64,000 nucleotides of DNA from Kribbella sindirgiensis (GTDB lineage Bacteria > Actinomycetota > Actinomycetes > Propionibacteriales > Kribbellaceae): NCBI RefSeq assembly GCF_004331435.1, contig NZ_SJKA01000015.1, positions 118,348 through 182,347 of the forward strand, written 5' to 3'. The translations under genes were made by a program, and so were the position numbers. Shown here in pieces: positions 7,685-16,257 of this stretch; within the stretch, counting starts at the first letter, position 1; every line of letters starts with the position of its first letter. The notes under the pieces were generated by a model. The model saw only the letters and a program-made list of their open reading frames with translations, was not told the origin of the DNA and searched no databases.

Positions 7685-8255
7685 CATCCTCAACCACGGC
7701 TACCGGCCCGGGACGAAGCTGATGTTCGCGATGATCCGGCTGTTCTCCGGGCAGCCGCTCCCGGACGCCGCCAAACTGACCTTCTACCGGTCCGACTTCT
7801 ACGGCAACCCGGCCAAGGAGTTCACCCACGAGGCGCTGCGCGGGCCGTCCGACTGGTCCGTCGGCGACCGCGAACTGATGGCGGCGTACGTCGCCAAGCT
7901 GAACCAGTCCGCGTTCTGCATCGGCGCCCACACCGCGACCGCGAGCCTCGCCTATCAGGACGGTCCGCGAGTGACTGCGATCCTGGACGACCCCGAGTCG
8001 GCGTCGATCGACGAGCCGCTCCGGGCCACGCTGCGCCTGCTCGCCAAGCTGATCCGCGACGGCCGCGTCGACGCCGACGACGTACGCGAAGTCCTGGCCG
8101 CCGGCGTCTCGCCGCAGCAGGTCAAGGACGCACTCGCGGTGTGCGCCGCGTTCAACACCACCAGCCGCCTCGCCGACGCCTTCGGCTTCGAACTCCTCAG
8201 CCCGAAAGGCTACGAAGCAGGAGCGAAGTACCTCCTCAAACGCGGCTACCGCTAG
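7674..8255 (+). CDS. Carboxymuconolactone decarboxylase / AhpD-family protein
   Basis: A 193-residue alkylhydroperoxidase D-like protein. The redox/proton-relay motif is SAFCIGAHT (about 81-89), a CxxxH arrangement as in peroxidase-like CMD proteins rather than CxxC. Paired helices follow (VSPQQVKDALAVCAAFNTTSRLADAFGF). Likely roles are antioxidant defence or a small-molecule isomerisation or decarboxylation. It is co-translated with the preceding 112-residue protein, and the operon may be read from an ECF-type promoter at 7270. Confidence 0.85.
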   Translation: MRPDILNHGYRPGTKLMFAMIRLFSGQPLPDAAKLTFYRSDFYGNPAKEFTHEALRGPSDWSVGDRELMAAYVAKLNQSAFCIGAHTATASLAYQDGPRVTAILDDPESASIDEPLRATLRLLAKLIRDGRVDADDVREVLAAGVSPQQVKDALAVCAAFNTTSRLADAFGFELLSPKGYEAGAKYLLKRGYR

Positions 8256-8269
8256 CCTCACGCGCGTGA

Positions 8270-8866
8270 TCAGGACTTCGGTGCCTGAGGCAACTCGACG
8301 TGCCGGACCTTGTAGTCGCCCTTCGTCACCGGCGCGAACGGGGACGGCGCCATGCAGGTTCCGACGGGCGATTCCTCCCACTCGCCCTTCGGGTTCTGGT
8401 TCAGGTTGACGACCGTCCAGGACAGACCGACGCGGTCATGCCGGCCGTTGTCCTGGACACTGAAACCGAGCCGCTTACCGACCCAGTCCTGGACCGGATC
8501 GTCCGCCCTCGTGATCTTCGCGGTGAGGGTGGCCGTGCCGGGCGCGGTGACAAGGCAGTCGACCGTTCCCTCGGCGCGGATGGTCTGCTTCAGGGCGGAG
8601 ACATAGTGGGAGATCTCGACCGTGCCGCGCGCATCGGTCGGCAGTCCCTGAGGCGCGCCGGGGATCGGACGGGTGTACGGCGTGGCCGTGGCGTCGAACG
8701 CGAAGTGCCGGACATCGTCGTCCGGATGGAACGGCAACATGAAGTCGGCCGCACCGGACACCCGAGCCACCTTCGACCCGGCCGGTCCGGCCTGAGCGGT
8801 GGTGATACCGGCAACAGCAGTCCCGCCGACAACGGTCAGAACAGCGAGCTTTCCAACGAGGTTCAT
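8270..8866 (-). CDS. Secreted hypothetical protein, 198 aa
   Basis: The N terminus MNLVGKLAVLTVVGGTAVA with cleavage after AQA (about 26) is a clear Sec signal peptide. The mature part is beta-rich and polar with no recognised domain. A much longer reading frame continues upstream, but AGAGGA lies 8 nt before ATG 8866, and the residues upstream of it are low-complexity Arg/Pro typical of out-of-gene sequence. A CCCCC-TTGC-GGGGG hairpin (8902-8915) separates it from the DUF4091 gene. Confidence 0.8.
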   Translation of the reverse strand: MNLVGKLAVLTVVGGTAVAGITTAQAGPAGSKVARVSGAADFMLPFHPDDDVRHFAFDATATPYTRPIPGAPQGLPTDARGTVEISHYVSALKQTIRAEGTVDCLVTAPGTATLTAKITRADDPVQDWVGKRLGFSVQDNGRHDRVGLSWTVVNLNQNPKGEWEESPVGTCMAPSPFAPVTKGDYKVRHVELPQAPKS

Positions 8867-8937
8867 AGGACGATCCTCTAGAACCGCCCGTTCCAAACCC
8901 TCCCCCGCAAGGGGGAATCGCCTCCCCCGGAAGTCGC

Positions 8938-10590
8938 CTATTCCTCGGGGGTTGTCAGTGCGGTGGTGATGCGTTGGCGGGTTGTGTAGTAGTGGTTCGG
9001 GTCGAGTACGGGGCGGTTGAAGCGGAGGGTTCGGTCGGGGTCGACCAGGTCGAGGGCTGCTGTGTTGCCGTGGGTGGTGCGGACTGCCTGGAGGGCGCGG
9101 TGGTCCCACATTGCCTGGGCGAAGACGCGGTGGCGGAGGGACGGCCACGGCGTACCGTCCGGGCCGGGGTAGACGATGAAGGGGTCGCCGGACGGGAACG
9201 CTCCACCGGCTGAGGTGTCCGCGAACGGGTCCACCCGCCGGATCGAGTACTGCGTGTACCAGAAGTTGAAGCCCCAGTGCAGGAACCCGTCCACACCGGC
9301 CGCGAACAACTGGTGCCCGATCGCACGGTTCCGCGCCGAAGGCATCCCGATGAACCGGTTGGCGACGTCGCGGTCCTGGCTGACGCAGTAGTAGACCCAC
9401 AGACGCTCCGGCCGCTCGGCCAGGAACGGCTCCACATGATCAGTCGCGACGACCGGAACCTCAACAGCGCCCGAGGTGTAGAACGAGTGCTCGCTCAGGG
9501 CGTCGACGACCGTCCAGCCCTTCAGAAGATCGGCAACGACGGCCTTCGCGGCGAGGTAGCTCGCGAGCCCGTCCTCCCCGGACGGCTCGTCGGAGATGTG
9601 GAAGACGACGTGGTCGCGGTCCCATTCCTCGTCGAGCACGGCCTGCAGCGAAGGCAGCAGCGCTTCCAGCAACTCCCGGTACCGTCCGTCGGTCGCGGGC
9701 ACGTCCCACCCGAAGGCCCGCTCCCCGCCGACCACGATCCCAGGCGTCGCCTTCGCACCCCACTGCGTGAACAGGTGCGCGACCTCGACCCCGGTGATCC
9801 CGGTACGCCGGCAGACGTCCAGCCAGCGACGCAGCCGATCGAACCCGAACGCGTACCCGTCGTCGGTCCGCGTGATGTCGATCAGCTGTACGACGGTGCG
9901 ATACGTGTCGACCGCGGTGTCGAGCGGCGGTGTCCACACCGGCGCGAGCAGTGACGTCGCACCCATCTCGGCCGCGGACGCCATGAAGCGCTCCACGATC
10001 GTCCAGTGCTCCTCGCTGAACACCTCGACGCCGTAGTGGTCCGCGAGCGAGTCGAGGTGCATCCAATGACTCGACACGATGTCGAGCGGCGGCAGCGCGA
10101 TCCCCGTGATCTCGACGGTGACCGGCGCGCGATGCAGCTCGGACCCGTCGGGCGCGCTCACCACGATCGTGAGTTCGTGTACGCCGGCGCGCGCCGGATC
10201 GGCCGTGGTGACGTCGAACCACAGCGCGCTCCAACTGCCGAACCGCACCGGAGCTTCACCGTTCGGCACCGGGCGCAGCACATCCGGGTACAGGCCGGGC
10301 TCGTCGAACTCGTACCCGTCGTCGTGACCCGGGAGCGCGACGAACGTGCAAGGTACGAGGTCCACGCTCGCGACGGCGACCAGGTCGGCCGCCGGACCCT
10401 CGACCCGCACCTGCAGCGGGCGCGCGTCGCGGAACTTCGACTCGAGTGGAGGGCGGTACGCGAGCTGGAACGACGCGGGCTCACCGAGGAAGGCCTGGAA
10501 CCGGGTCTCGGCCGACACCGGGCGCGGGTCCCGCACCGGGTGCACCTTCGCCAGCGCGTCGCAGAGCACGAACTCCCACTTGGCGGTCAC
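8938..10590 (-). CDS. DUF4091 glycoside-hydrolase-like protein
   Basis: About 550 residues with an N-terminal beta-sandwich and a C-terminal TIM-barrel-like DUF4091 domain. Typical segments are FHISDEPSGEDGLASYL (acidic pair near 330) and DGFLHWGFNFWY (near 435). Members are widespread in polysaccharide-using bacteria and are thought to be glycosidases, without a settled substrate. There is no signal peptide, so it probably acts in the cytoplasm on imported sugars. The start is GTG 10590 with AAGGAG 9 nt upstream, rather than the ATG at 10617. Its 3' end is markedly C/A-rich on the sense strand. Confidence 0.87.
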   Translation of the reverse strand: MTAKWEFVLCDALAKVHPVRDPRPVSAETRFQAFLGEPASFQLAYRPPLESKFRDARPLQVRVEGPAADLVAVASVDLVPCTFVALPGHDDGYEFDEPGLYPDVLRPVPNGEAPVRFGSWSALWFDVTTADPARAGVHELTIVVSAPDGSELHRAPVTVEITGIALPPLDIVSSHWMHLDSLADHYGVEVFSEEHWTIVERFMASAAEMGATSLLAPVWTPPLDTAVDTYRTVVQLIDITRTDDGYAFGFDRLRRWLDVCRRTGITGVEVAHLFTQWGAKATPGIVVGGERAFGWDVPATDGRYRELLEALLPSLQAVLDEEWDRDHVVFHISDEPSGEDGLASYLAAKAVVADLLKGWTVVDALSEHSFYTSGAVEVPVVATDHVEPFLAERPERLWVYYCVSQDRDVANRFIGMPSARNRAIGHQLFAAGVDGFLHWGFNFWYTQYSIRRVDPFADTSAGGAFPSGDPFIVYPGPDGTPWPSLRHRVFAQAMWDHRALQAVRTTHGNTAALDLVDPDRTLRFNRPVLDPNHYYTTRQRITTALTTPEE

Positions 10591-10686
10591 CGCGGACCAC
10601 TCCTTCCAACCCAGCAAGTGTGCGTAATTGTGGAATCAATGATGCAGATTCGAGCATCAACGCACAACCGTCGTCTCGCGGTGGGC

Positions 10687-11133
10687 CTAGTCCGGAACCG
10701 GGGTCAGCGGGCGTGCCGAGTAGTCGTGCAGGACGAGGGCCGTGGTCACCGGGCCGAAGCGGGCGAGGCTGTCGATGATGGTCTCGAGGCGTCGCGCGTC
10801 GGAGCAGTGCACGTCGCAGAGCAGGCAGTCCTCGCCGGTGACCCGGCGGATCGCGGTGATGTCGGGGGTCCGCGCGGCCAGCGCCAGAGCCTGTTCGAGT
10901 TGCGCGTGCGAGGTGCGCAGCCTGATGTGGGCGGTGATGCCGAGCCCGAGCTTGGCCGGGTCGACGATTGCCCGGTACCCCGTGATGACGCCGGTCTTCT
11001 CGAGCCGCTGGACCCGTGCGCTCGCGGCCGGCTGGGACAGCCCGACTCGGCGGCCGAGCTCGGCGCCGGTCAGCCGGACCTCGGCCTGCAGCAGGGCGAG
11101 GATCCGCCGGTCGATCTCGTCGAGTGATTCCAT
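10687..11133 (-). CDS. Lrp/AsnC-family regulator
   Basis: A 148-residue feast/famine regulator. The N-terminal HTH (LDEIDRRILALLQAEVRL to VGLSQPAASARVQRLEKTGVI) is followed by an AsnC ligand-binding (RAM) domain with VTGEDCLLCDVHC. I prefer ATG 11133; a GTG at 11163 would add ten residues but has no ribosome site. It is divergent from the small hydrolase at 11257, with about 120 bp between them for promoters and its own operator. The effector is probably an amino acid, by family. Confidence 0.92.
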   Translation of the reverse strand: MESLDEIDRRILALLQAEVRLTGAELGRRVGLSQPAASARVQRLEKTGVITGYRAIVDPAKLGLGITAHIRLRTSHAQLEQALALAARTPDITAIRRVTGEDCLLCDVHCSDARRLETIIDSLARFGPVTTALVLHDYSARPLTPVPD

Positions 11134-11256
11134 GGTTGTCGCCGCCAATGTCTTTGTGATCACTCGCCACGGTGCCGAGCGTCTGTTGATTCGATCAGAC
11201 TCGGGGGCTCAAGCCTCCCACGGTCGTGGGTTGCGCAAGTGAAAGCGAGGTCTGCA

Positions 11257-11808
11257 GTGACAGCGTTCGTCATCCTCCCGGGCATCGACGGTTCCGACGG
11301 CGTGCATTGGCAAAGTCGATGGGAGCAGTCCTGGGGCGACCGCGCCGTACGGATCGTTCCGGCGTCGTGGAGCGAGCCTGAGCTGGACGACTGGGTGAAG
11401 GCGGTGCAGCGTGCGTACGACGACGCTCTTGGTCGCGATGATGACGTGGTGTTGGTGGCGCACAGTCTCGGCTGCTGGGCCGCTGCCGCTTGGTTCGCCG
11501 CTGGAGGGTCGGCCACGGCTGCGTTGCTGGTGGCACCTCCGGACACTCAGGCTGCGGGCTTCCCGAGCGACCGCGCGGGCACCTTCCAGTCCGTCGCGAC
11601 ACAACCACTCCCCTGCGCGTCCCTGCTGATCGCCAGCACGAACGACCCGTACTGCACCACAGACCGAGCAACCACCTTCGCCAACGCCTGGAAAGCAGAC
11701 TGCCACCTGATCGACAACGCCGGCCACCTCAACTCCACCAGCAACCTGGGCGACTGGCCACACGGCCGAACCCTCCTCGACGAGCTACTCGCTAACCTGC
11801 CGACGTAA
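11257..11808 (+). CDS. RBBP9/YdeN-family serine hydrolase
   Basis: A 183-residue minimal alpha/beta-hydrolase. The catalytic triad is apparent: Ser in VLVAHSLGCWAA (about 78), Asp in ASTNDPYC (about 131) and His in NAGHLN (about 158). The opening VILPGIDGSDGVHWQSRWE is typical of the RBBP9 family. Substrates are small esters or peptides, unknown in detail. The GTG at 11257 is preceded by GAGGT at 6 nt. The 3' end is C/A-rich and the next gene starts G/T-rich, a sharp composition flip at about 11.81 kb. Confidence 0.9.
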   Translation: MTAFVILPGIDGSDGVHWQSRWEQSWGDRAVRIVPASWSEPELDDWVKAVQRAYDDALGRDDDVVLVAHSLGCWAAAAWFAAGGSATAALLVAPPDTQAAGFPSDRAGTFQSVATQPLPCASLLIASTNDPYCTTDRATTFANAWKADCHLIDNAGHLNSTSNLGDWPHGRTLLDELLANLPT

Positions 11809-11838
11809 TGCTGTGTTGTCGCGCGGGAGGTGGTGTGG

Positions 11839-12747
11839 GTGGTTGGTTGGGGCGGGCTCGTGTGTGTTGGGGATCTTGTTGAGGATGTCGTGGTTTGGGC
11901 TGTGGGGACGGCTCGGGTGGGGACTGATAATCCGGCGCGGGTTTGCCGGACTCGGGGTGGGGCGGCGGCCAACGTCGCGGCGTTTGCCGGGCGGCTCGGG
12001 ATGGCGGTGCGGTTCGTTGGGCGAGTTGGCGAGGACGCCGTCGGCGCGGCTCTGGTGCGGGACCTGACCGAGGACGGGGTCGACACGAAGGTCCAGCGGC
12101 ACGGGCGGACCGGCACCATCGTCATCGTCGTGGACCCGTCCGGGGAACGCACCATGTACCCGGACCGGGCAGCCGCGGGCGAGTTGGCCGACGTACCGGA
12201 TCTCTGGCTGTCCGGCGCCGGCGCCGTCCACCTCTCGGCGTACTCACTTGTCGGCCCCTCGCTGTCCGTCCTCCGCCGTGCCTCCGCCCTCGCCCAAGCA
12301 GACGGCGCGATCCTCACCATCGACGCATCCTCGATCGCACTCATCGACGCGATCGGCCCCGCGCCGTTCCGCGACCTGATCCGAACCCTCCAGCCGACCT
12401 ATCTCTTTGCCAACGGCATCGAAGCCGACATCGGCTCCCTCCGCGAGCTCGCAAGCTCCAGTACGACGGTGATCGTCAAGAACGGCACCGAGCCCACAGA
12501 GATCCACGCCACCGCCACAACAACCGTCCCCGTACCCCCGGTCGACGAGGTGCGGGACACGACCGGCGCGGGCGACGCGTTCGCGGCAGGCTTCCTGTCC
12601 GCCGTACTCGACCACGCCGACGCCGTCGAGGCGGTGCAGGCGGGCCATACCCTTGCCAGGCGGGTCCTCAGCGAACCCGGCGCCACCCTGTCCAAGCCTT
12701 CCGATGAGTCCCTGCCCGCCGACGAGAACGGAACCGCGCGTGATTGA
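11839..12747 (+). CDS. psuK: PfkB-family sugar kinase, probable pseudouridine kinase
   Basis: A ribokinase-fold enzyme of about 302 residues. It has the glycine-rich RTRGGAAANVAAFAGRLG substrate loop (near 40-57) and the PfkB signature DTTGAGDAFAAGFLS (about 235-249), whose Asp is the catalytic base. The next gene is pseudouridine-5'-phosphate glycosidase, overlapping by 8 nt, so the natural role is phosphorylating pseudouridine. GGGAGG lies 8 nt before GTG 11839; the GTG at 11830 overlaps that site. The first 150 bp are unusually G/T-rich. Confidence 0.85.
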   Translation: MVGWGGLVCVGDLVEDVVVWAVGTARVGTDNPARVCRTRGGAAANVAAFAGRLGMAVRFVGRVGEDAVGAALVRDLTEDGVDTKVQRHGRTGTIVIVVDPSGERTMYPDRAAAGELADVPDLWLSGAGAVHLSAYSLVGPSLSVLRRASALAQADGAILTIDASSIALIDAIGPAPFRDLIRTLQPTYLFANGIEADIGSLRELASSSTTVIVKNGTEPTEIHATATTTVPVPPVDEVRDTTGAGDAFAAGFLSAVLDHADAVEAVQAGHTLARRVLSEPGATLSKPSDESLPADENGTARD

Positions 12748-13639
12748 GCCCATCCTGTCCGACGACGTGGCCCAGGCCCTGGCCGAGCACCGCGCGGTCG
12801 TCGCCCTCGAGTCGACGATCTTCTCCAACCTCGGACTGCCCGCCCCCGCGAACGCCGACGCGCTCGAGCTCTGCAAGCAGGCAGTACGCGACAACGGCGC
12901 CGTACCGGCCGTTGCCGCGATCCTCGACGGTCAGGCCCACCTCGGTCTCTCACCGGACGAGGAGAAGCGAGTACTGCAGGGCACCCGCAAGGTCGCCGAA
13001 CGCGATCTCGCGGTAGCGCTGGCTCAGGGATGGGACGTCGGCGTCACCACGGTCTCGGCCACCGTCGCGCTGGCGCACGCGGCCGGCATCTCGGTGTTCG
13101 CGACCGGCGGTATCGGCGGCGTCCACCGCGGATCAGAGCACACCGGAGACGTGTCCGCTGACCTCGATGCGATCGCCAACCACCCGGTCATCACCGTCTG
13201 CGCCGGCGCCAAGGCGTTCCTCGACCTGCCGCGAACACTCGAGTACCTCGAGACCGCCGGCGTACCCGTCCTGGGCTGGCAGCACGACTGGTTCCCGGCC
13301 TTCTACACCCGGTCGAGCGGCCTGCCGGTCCCGCACCGCGTCGACGACGAGCGAGTGGTCTGCGACGTACTCCGTTTCCGCGCGCGACCGGCGACCGGAG
13401 TACTGCTGACGGTCCCGATTCCCGTGGACGACGAGATCCCGGCGGCGCGCATCGACGCCGTACTCACGGCCGCGTTGGAGTCGAGCGCACAGGCAGGGGT
13501 TGTGGGTCCCGCCGTCACGCCGTACGTGCTCGCGAGGATCGAGAAGGCGACGGACGGGGACAGCATCCCGGCCAACCTCGCGCTCGCCGCGAGCAACGCC
13601 GCCGTCGCGGCCCGAATCGCCGTTGTGCTGGCTCAGTAG
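12740..13639 (+). CDS. psuG: Pseudouridine-5'-phosphate glycosidase
   Basis: Reversibly splits pseudouridine 5'-phosphate to uracil and ribose 5-phosphate, allowing salvage of modified RNA nucleosides. The 299-residue protein has the family hallmarks: ALESTIFSNLGLP with a catalytic acid at the start, the TTVSATVALAHAAGI stretch, the ATGGIGGVHRG loop, CAGAKAFLDLPRTLEYLET, and the asparagine-rich end ANLALAASNAAVAARIA. The GTG start at 12740 overlaps the kinase stop by 8 nt, giving a psuK-psuG operon. No dedicated nucleoside transporter is beside it. Confidence 0.95.
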   Translation: MIEPILSDDVAQALAEHRAVVALESTIFSNLGLPAPANADALELCKQAVRDNGAVPAVAAILDGQAHLGLSPDEEKRVLQGTRKVAERDLAVALAQGWDVGVTTVSATVALAHAAGISVFATGGIGGVHRGSEHTGDVSADLDAIANHPVITVCAGAKAFLDLPRTLEYLETAGVPVLGWQHDWFPAFYTRSSGLPVPHRVDDERVVCDVLRFRARPATGVLLTVPIPVDDEIPAARIDAVLTAALESSAQAGVVGPAVTPYVLARIEKATDGDSIPANLALAASNAAVAARIAVVLAQ

Positions 13640-13730
13640 GTCAGTAGGTCTTGTAGTAGATCAAGTCGGCGCCTGCCGGATCCGACGCGTCCCCGGGAAT
13701 ACACCGGGTTGCGCGGCCTGTTTCCCGTTT

Positions 13731-14591
13731 GTGCCTTCATCTGACCTTCGCGCGACCGCACGGTTCGACCTGACTGAGTTGACGCATCGCCTGCTCGTCG
13801 GTACGGCGTCGCTGAACGCGCCAGGCCCGCTGTGGTTTCTGGTGCTCAGCGGTACGGCGACTCTCGGGACGGCCGCGGGCACTACCAGGCTTGCGGCTGG
13901 TGACGCGGCCTGGCTCGATTCACGCACCGGATTCGTGGTGACCGCAGAAGGTCGCGCAGAGCTTGCGGTCGCGGACCTCCGGGTGGCTGTCGCGACGTAC
14001 CCGGTCCCGAGTCCGATGGTGGTCCGTGGGTTCACCGCACGGCATGCGGGCGTCGCCGAACTGGTGCGGGGCTGCCCGCTCGACGGCGCCTGCCGTACGT
14101 CGCTGTTCGCCGACGGCTACGGCAACCTCGTCGGCGCCGCGATGACGGACTCCTGGCTGGCGGACCAGGGGGCCGAATCCCACACCGATCCACTGGTGAG
14201 TCGCGTGCTCGAGGCGGTGATCGCGGACCCGGCGAACAAGTGGAGCGTCGAGTCGCTCGCAAGTCTGGTGCACCTGTCGCGGTCCGCGCTCAGCGCACGT
14301 TTCCAGAAGGCCCTCGGCCGCAGCCCGGTCCGGATGCTGCGAGAGGTCCGCATGGGTGCGGCCCGGGAGCTGCTGTCCGATCGCAGTCTCCCGGTTGAGG
14401 CCGTCGCGTCCCGCTGCGGTTATGGATCGATCGCAGCCTTCAGCCGGGCGTTCGCCGCCGAGCACGGACTCTCGCCGCAGTCGTGGAGGGCCAGCACCCT
14501 TCACACACCGGGGTTGCGCAGCACCGCGAACCCGATCCCGCTGACGACTGCGCACGCCGCACCGAGCACGAGGGTCGCCGCGACGCCGTGA
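13731..14591 (+). CDS. AraC-family transcriptional regulator
   Basis: About 286 residues with an N-terminal cupin sensor (LVLSGTATLGTAAGTTRLAAGDAAWL) and two C-terminal HTHs (WSVESLASLVHLSRSALSARF; VEAVASRCGYGSIAAFSRAFA). The only plausible in-frame start after the psuG stop is GTG 13731, without a clear ribosome site. The conserved domain ends near 14490, yet the frame continues for about 33 residues and overlaps the convergent MFS gene by 91 nt, so the tail may be an extension. It probably controls the neighbouring transporter. Confidence 0.85.
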   Translation: MPSSDLRATARFDLTELTHRLLVGTASLNAPGPLWFLVLSGTATLGTAAGTTRLAAGDAAWLDSRTGFVVTAEGRAELAVADLRVAVATYPVPSPMVVRGFTARHAGVAELVRGCPLDGACRTSLFADGYGNLVGAAMTDSWLADQGAESHTDPLVSRVLEAVIADPANKWSVESLASLVHLSRSALSARFQKALGRSPVRMLREVRMGAARELLSDRSLPVEAVASRCGYGSIAAFSRAFAAEHGLSPQSWRASTLHTPGLRSTANPIPLTTAHAAPSTRVAATP

Positions 14592-15676
14592 CCGTCGACG
14601 AACGCCCCGCCGACAGCTGACCCGATGGTGATCGCCGTCTGGAAGGCCGTCACCTGCAGACTCATGGCCGACTCGGTGTGTTCGCGTTCGGCACGCGCGA
14701 CCCACAGCTGCGTGACGACCGGCAGCATGCTGAACGCGAGGCCCCAGACGATCACGCCGGCCACCAGCATCGGGATGCCGACGGAGTAGCCGGTCACGGC
14801 CAGGCCCGCGGACAGCAACAGCGGAGCTGCGGCGGAAACGATCCGCAACCGTGACGACAAGGCGCCGGCGGCGACGTTGCCGACGAGTCCGCCGAGGCCC
14901 CAGATCAGCAGCAGCCAGGCAGAACCATCCGGCGCGACGCGCATGATCGCCAGCCGGATGTACGGGTAGGCGACGAAGTTGGCGAGTGCCGCGAACACGA
15001 TCATGACCAGGCCCGCAATCAGCAGCGGGTTGCGCAGCGCGCTCCGCATCATGGCCAGGCCGGCGGCTGGGTGCGCCGGAACCGATGGGAACACCAGGAC
15101 CAGGAACAGCAGACTCAGGACGGTCAACGCGGCCGCCACCCCGAAGACGACGCGCCAACCGGCGGTGTCCGCGCCGATGGAGGCCAACGGCACGGCCACG
15201 ATCGTCGCGACACTCACTCCGATCGACAAGCTTGTCGAGACCAGCCGCTCTCGGCCCGGGAGTGCTTGGACACCGGCGCCGAACGCGAATGACCAGTAGC
15301 CCGCGATCGCGACGCCGAGGATCAGGCGGCTCAGAAGCACGACCGCGAACCCGGGCGCCAGCGCCACTGCCAGATCGGACACCGCGGCGACAGCGAGCAG
15401 CCCGATCAGTACCAGCCGCCGATCGGCGCGCGGCAGCACCATCGCGATCGAGGGCGCGGTCACCGCACCTGCAATCGCGGTGGCGGCAACTGCCAGTCCA
15501 GCCGTCCCTTCGGAGACACCCAGGTCGGCCGCCATCCGCGGCAGCACGCTCGCCGGGAGGAACTCACTCGCCACCAGCAGGCAGATCCCCAGATCGAGTG
15601 CGAGCAACGACACCAGTCCGGACCGCGCCCCAGAACGGGCCGGGCGTGTAGCGGGCGTTTCAAACGTAGAAGTCAC
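14501..15676 (-). CDS. MFS transporter, DHA1-like
   Basis: About 391 residues with roughly 12 hydrophobic helices. The first half has LALDLGICLLVASEFLPASV and SRLILGVAIAGYWSFAFG, features of the YdhP/AraJ-like drug or sugar efflux subgroup. GTG 15676 (or 15679) is chosen because the hydrophilic reading frame upstream of it carries no transporter features; GAGGCTGG provides a ribosome site. It is convergent with the AraC regulator and shares 91 bp with its 3' end. The substrate is unknown. Confidence 0.88.
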   Translation of the reverse strand: MTSTFETPATRPARSGARSGLVSLLALDLGICLLVASEFLPASVLPRMAADLGVSEGTAGLAVAATAIAGAVTAPSIAMVLPRADRRLVLIGLLAVAAVSDLAVALAPGFAVVLLSRLILGVAIAGYWSFAFGAGVQALPGRERLVSTSLSIGVSVATIVAVPLASIGADTAGWRVVFGVAAALTVLSLLFLVLVFPSVPAHPAAGLAMMRSALRNPLLIAGLVMIVFAALANFVAYPYIRLAIMRVAPDGSAWLLLIWGLGGLVGNVAAGALSSRLRIVSAAAPLLLSAGLAVTGYSVGIPMLVAGVIVWGLAFSMLPVVTQLWVARAEREHTESAMSLQVTAFQTAITIGSAVGGAFVDGHGVAATLVLGAACAVVSGIGFAVLRNPGV

Positions 15677-15786
15677 CACACCAGCCTCGCGCCCGGGACC
15701 GCTCGGCGGTTGATCGCGCGTCGCGAACGCTTGATCAGAACACCCGATGGGTACCCGGAGCACGACGTACGACGAAAGGCTGGTCG

Positions 15787-16257
15787 ATGGCGGAGGGGTA
15801 CGAGCGTGACGACGAGAGCTCCGGTGAGCGCCTCGATCGGCACTGGAACGAACTGCTGCAGGAGTTGCGGCTCGTGCAGACCGGCACACAGATCCTGTTC
15901 GCCTTCTTGCTGGGGATCGCGTTCCAGAGCCAGTTCCACGCCGCGGACGGTTTCACACACACGGTGTACGCCGGCACGCTGATCGCTGCGGCGCTCGCGG
16001 TCGGACTGCTCCTGGCGCCGGTCGCCCTGCACCGGGTCCTGTTCGGCCATCAGTTGCGTGACCGCCTGGTCACCATCACGGACCGCCTGGCGCAGGCCGG
16101 TATGGCGTTCCTGATCGTCTCGATGTGCGGTGGCGTACTGATCGCCCTCGATGTCGTCCTCCCCCGCCCCGCCGCCATCGCGACGGTCGGCGGCGTACTG
16201 ATCTGGTTCGTAACGCTATGGCTGGCGCTCCCGACGTACATCAGACACAAGCGCTGA
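15787..16257 (+). CDS. DUF6328-type membrane protein
   Basis: A 156-residue integral membrane protein with an N-terminal soluble helix (RLDRHWNELLQELRLVQTG) followed by four hydrophobic segments. That helix and the first TM match the DUF6328 pattern of actinobacteria; no function is established. GAAAGG lies about 9 nt before the ATG. The last 42 nt overlap the 3' end of the convergent SARP regulator, so each mRNA carries antisense to the other's end. Confidence 0.83.
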   Translation: MAEGYERDDESSGERLDRHWNELLQELRLVQTGTQILFAFLLGIAFQSQFHAADGFTHTVYAGTLIAAALAVGLLLAPVALHRVLFGHQLRDRLVTITDRLAQAGMAFLIVSMCGGVLIALDVVLPRPAAIATVGGVLIWFVTLWLALPTYIRHKR

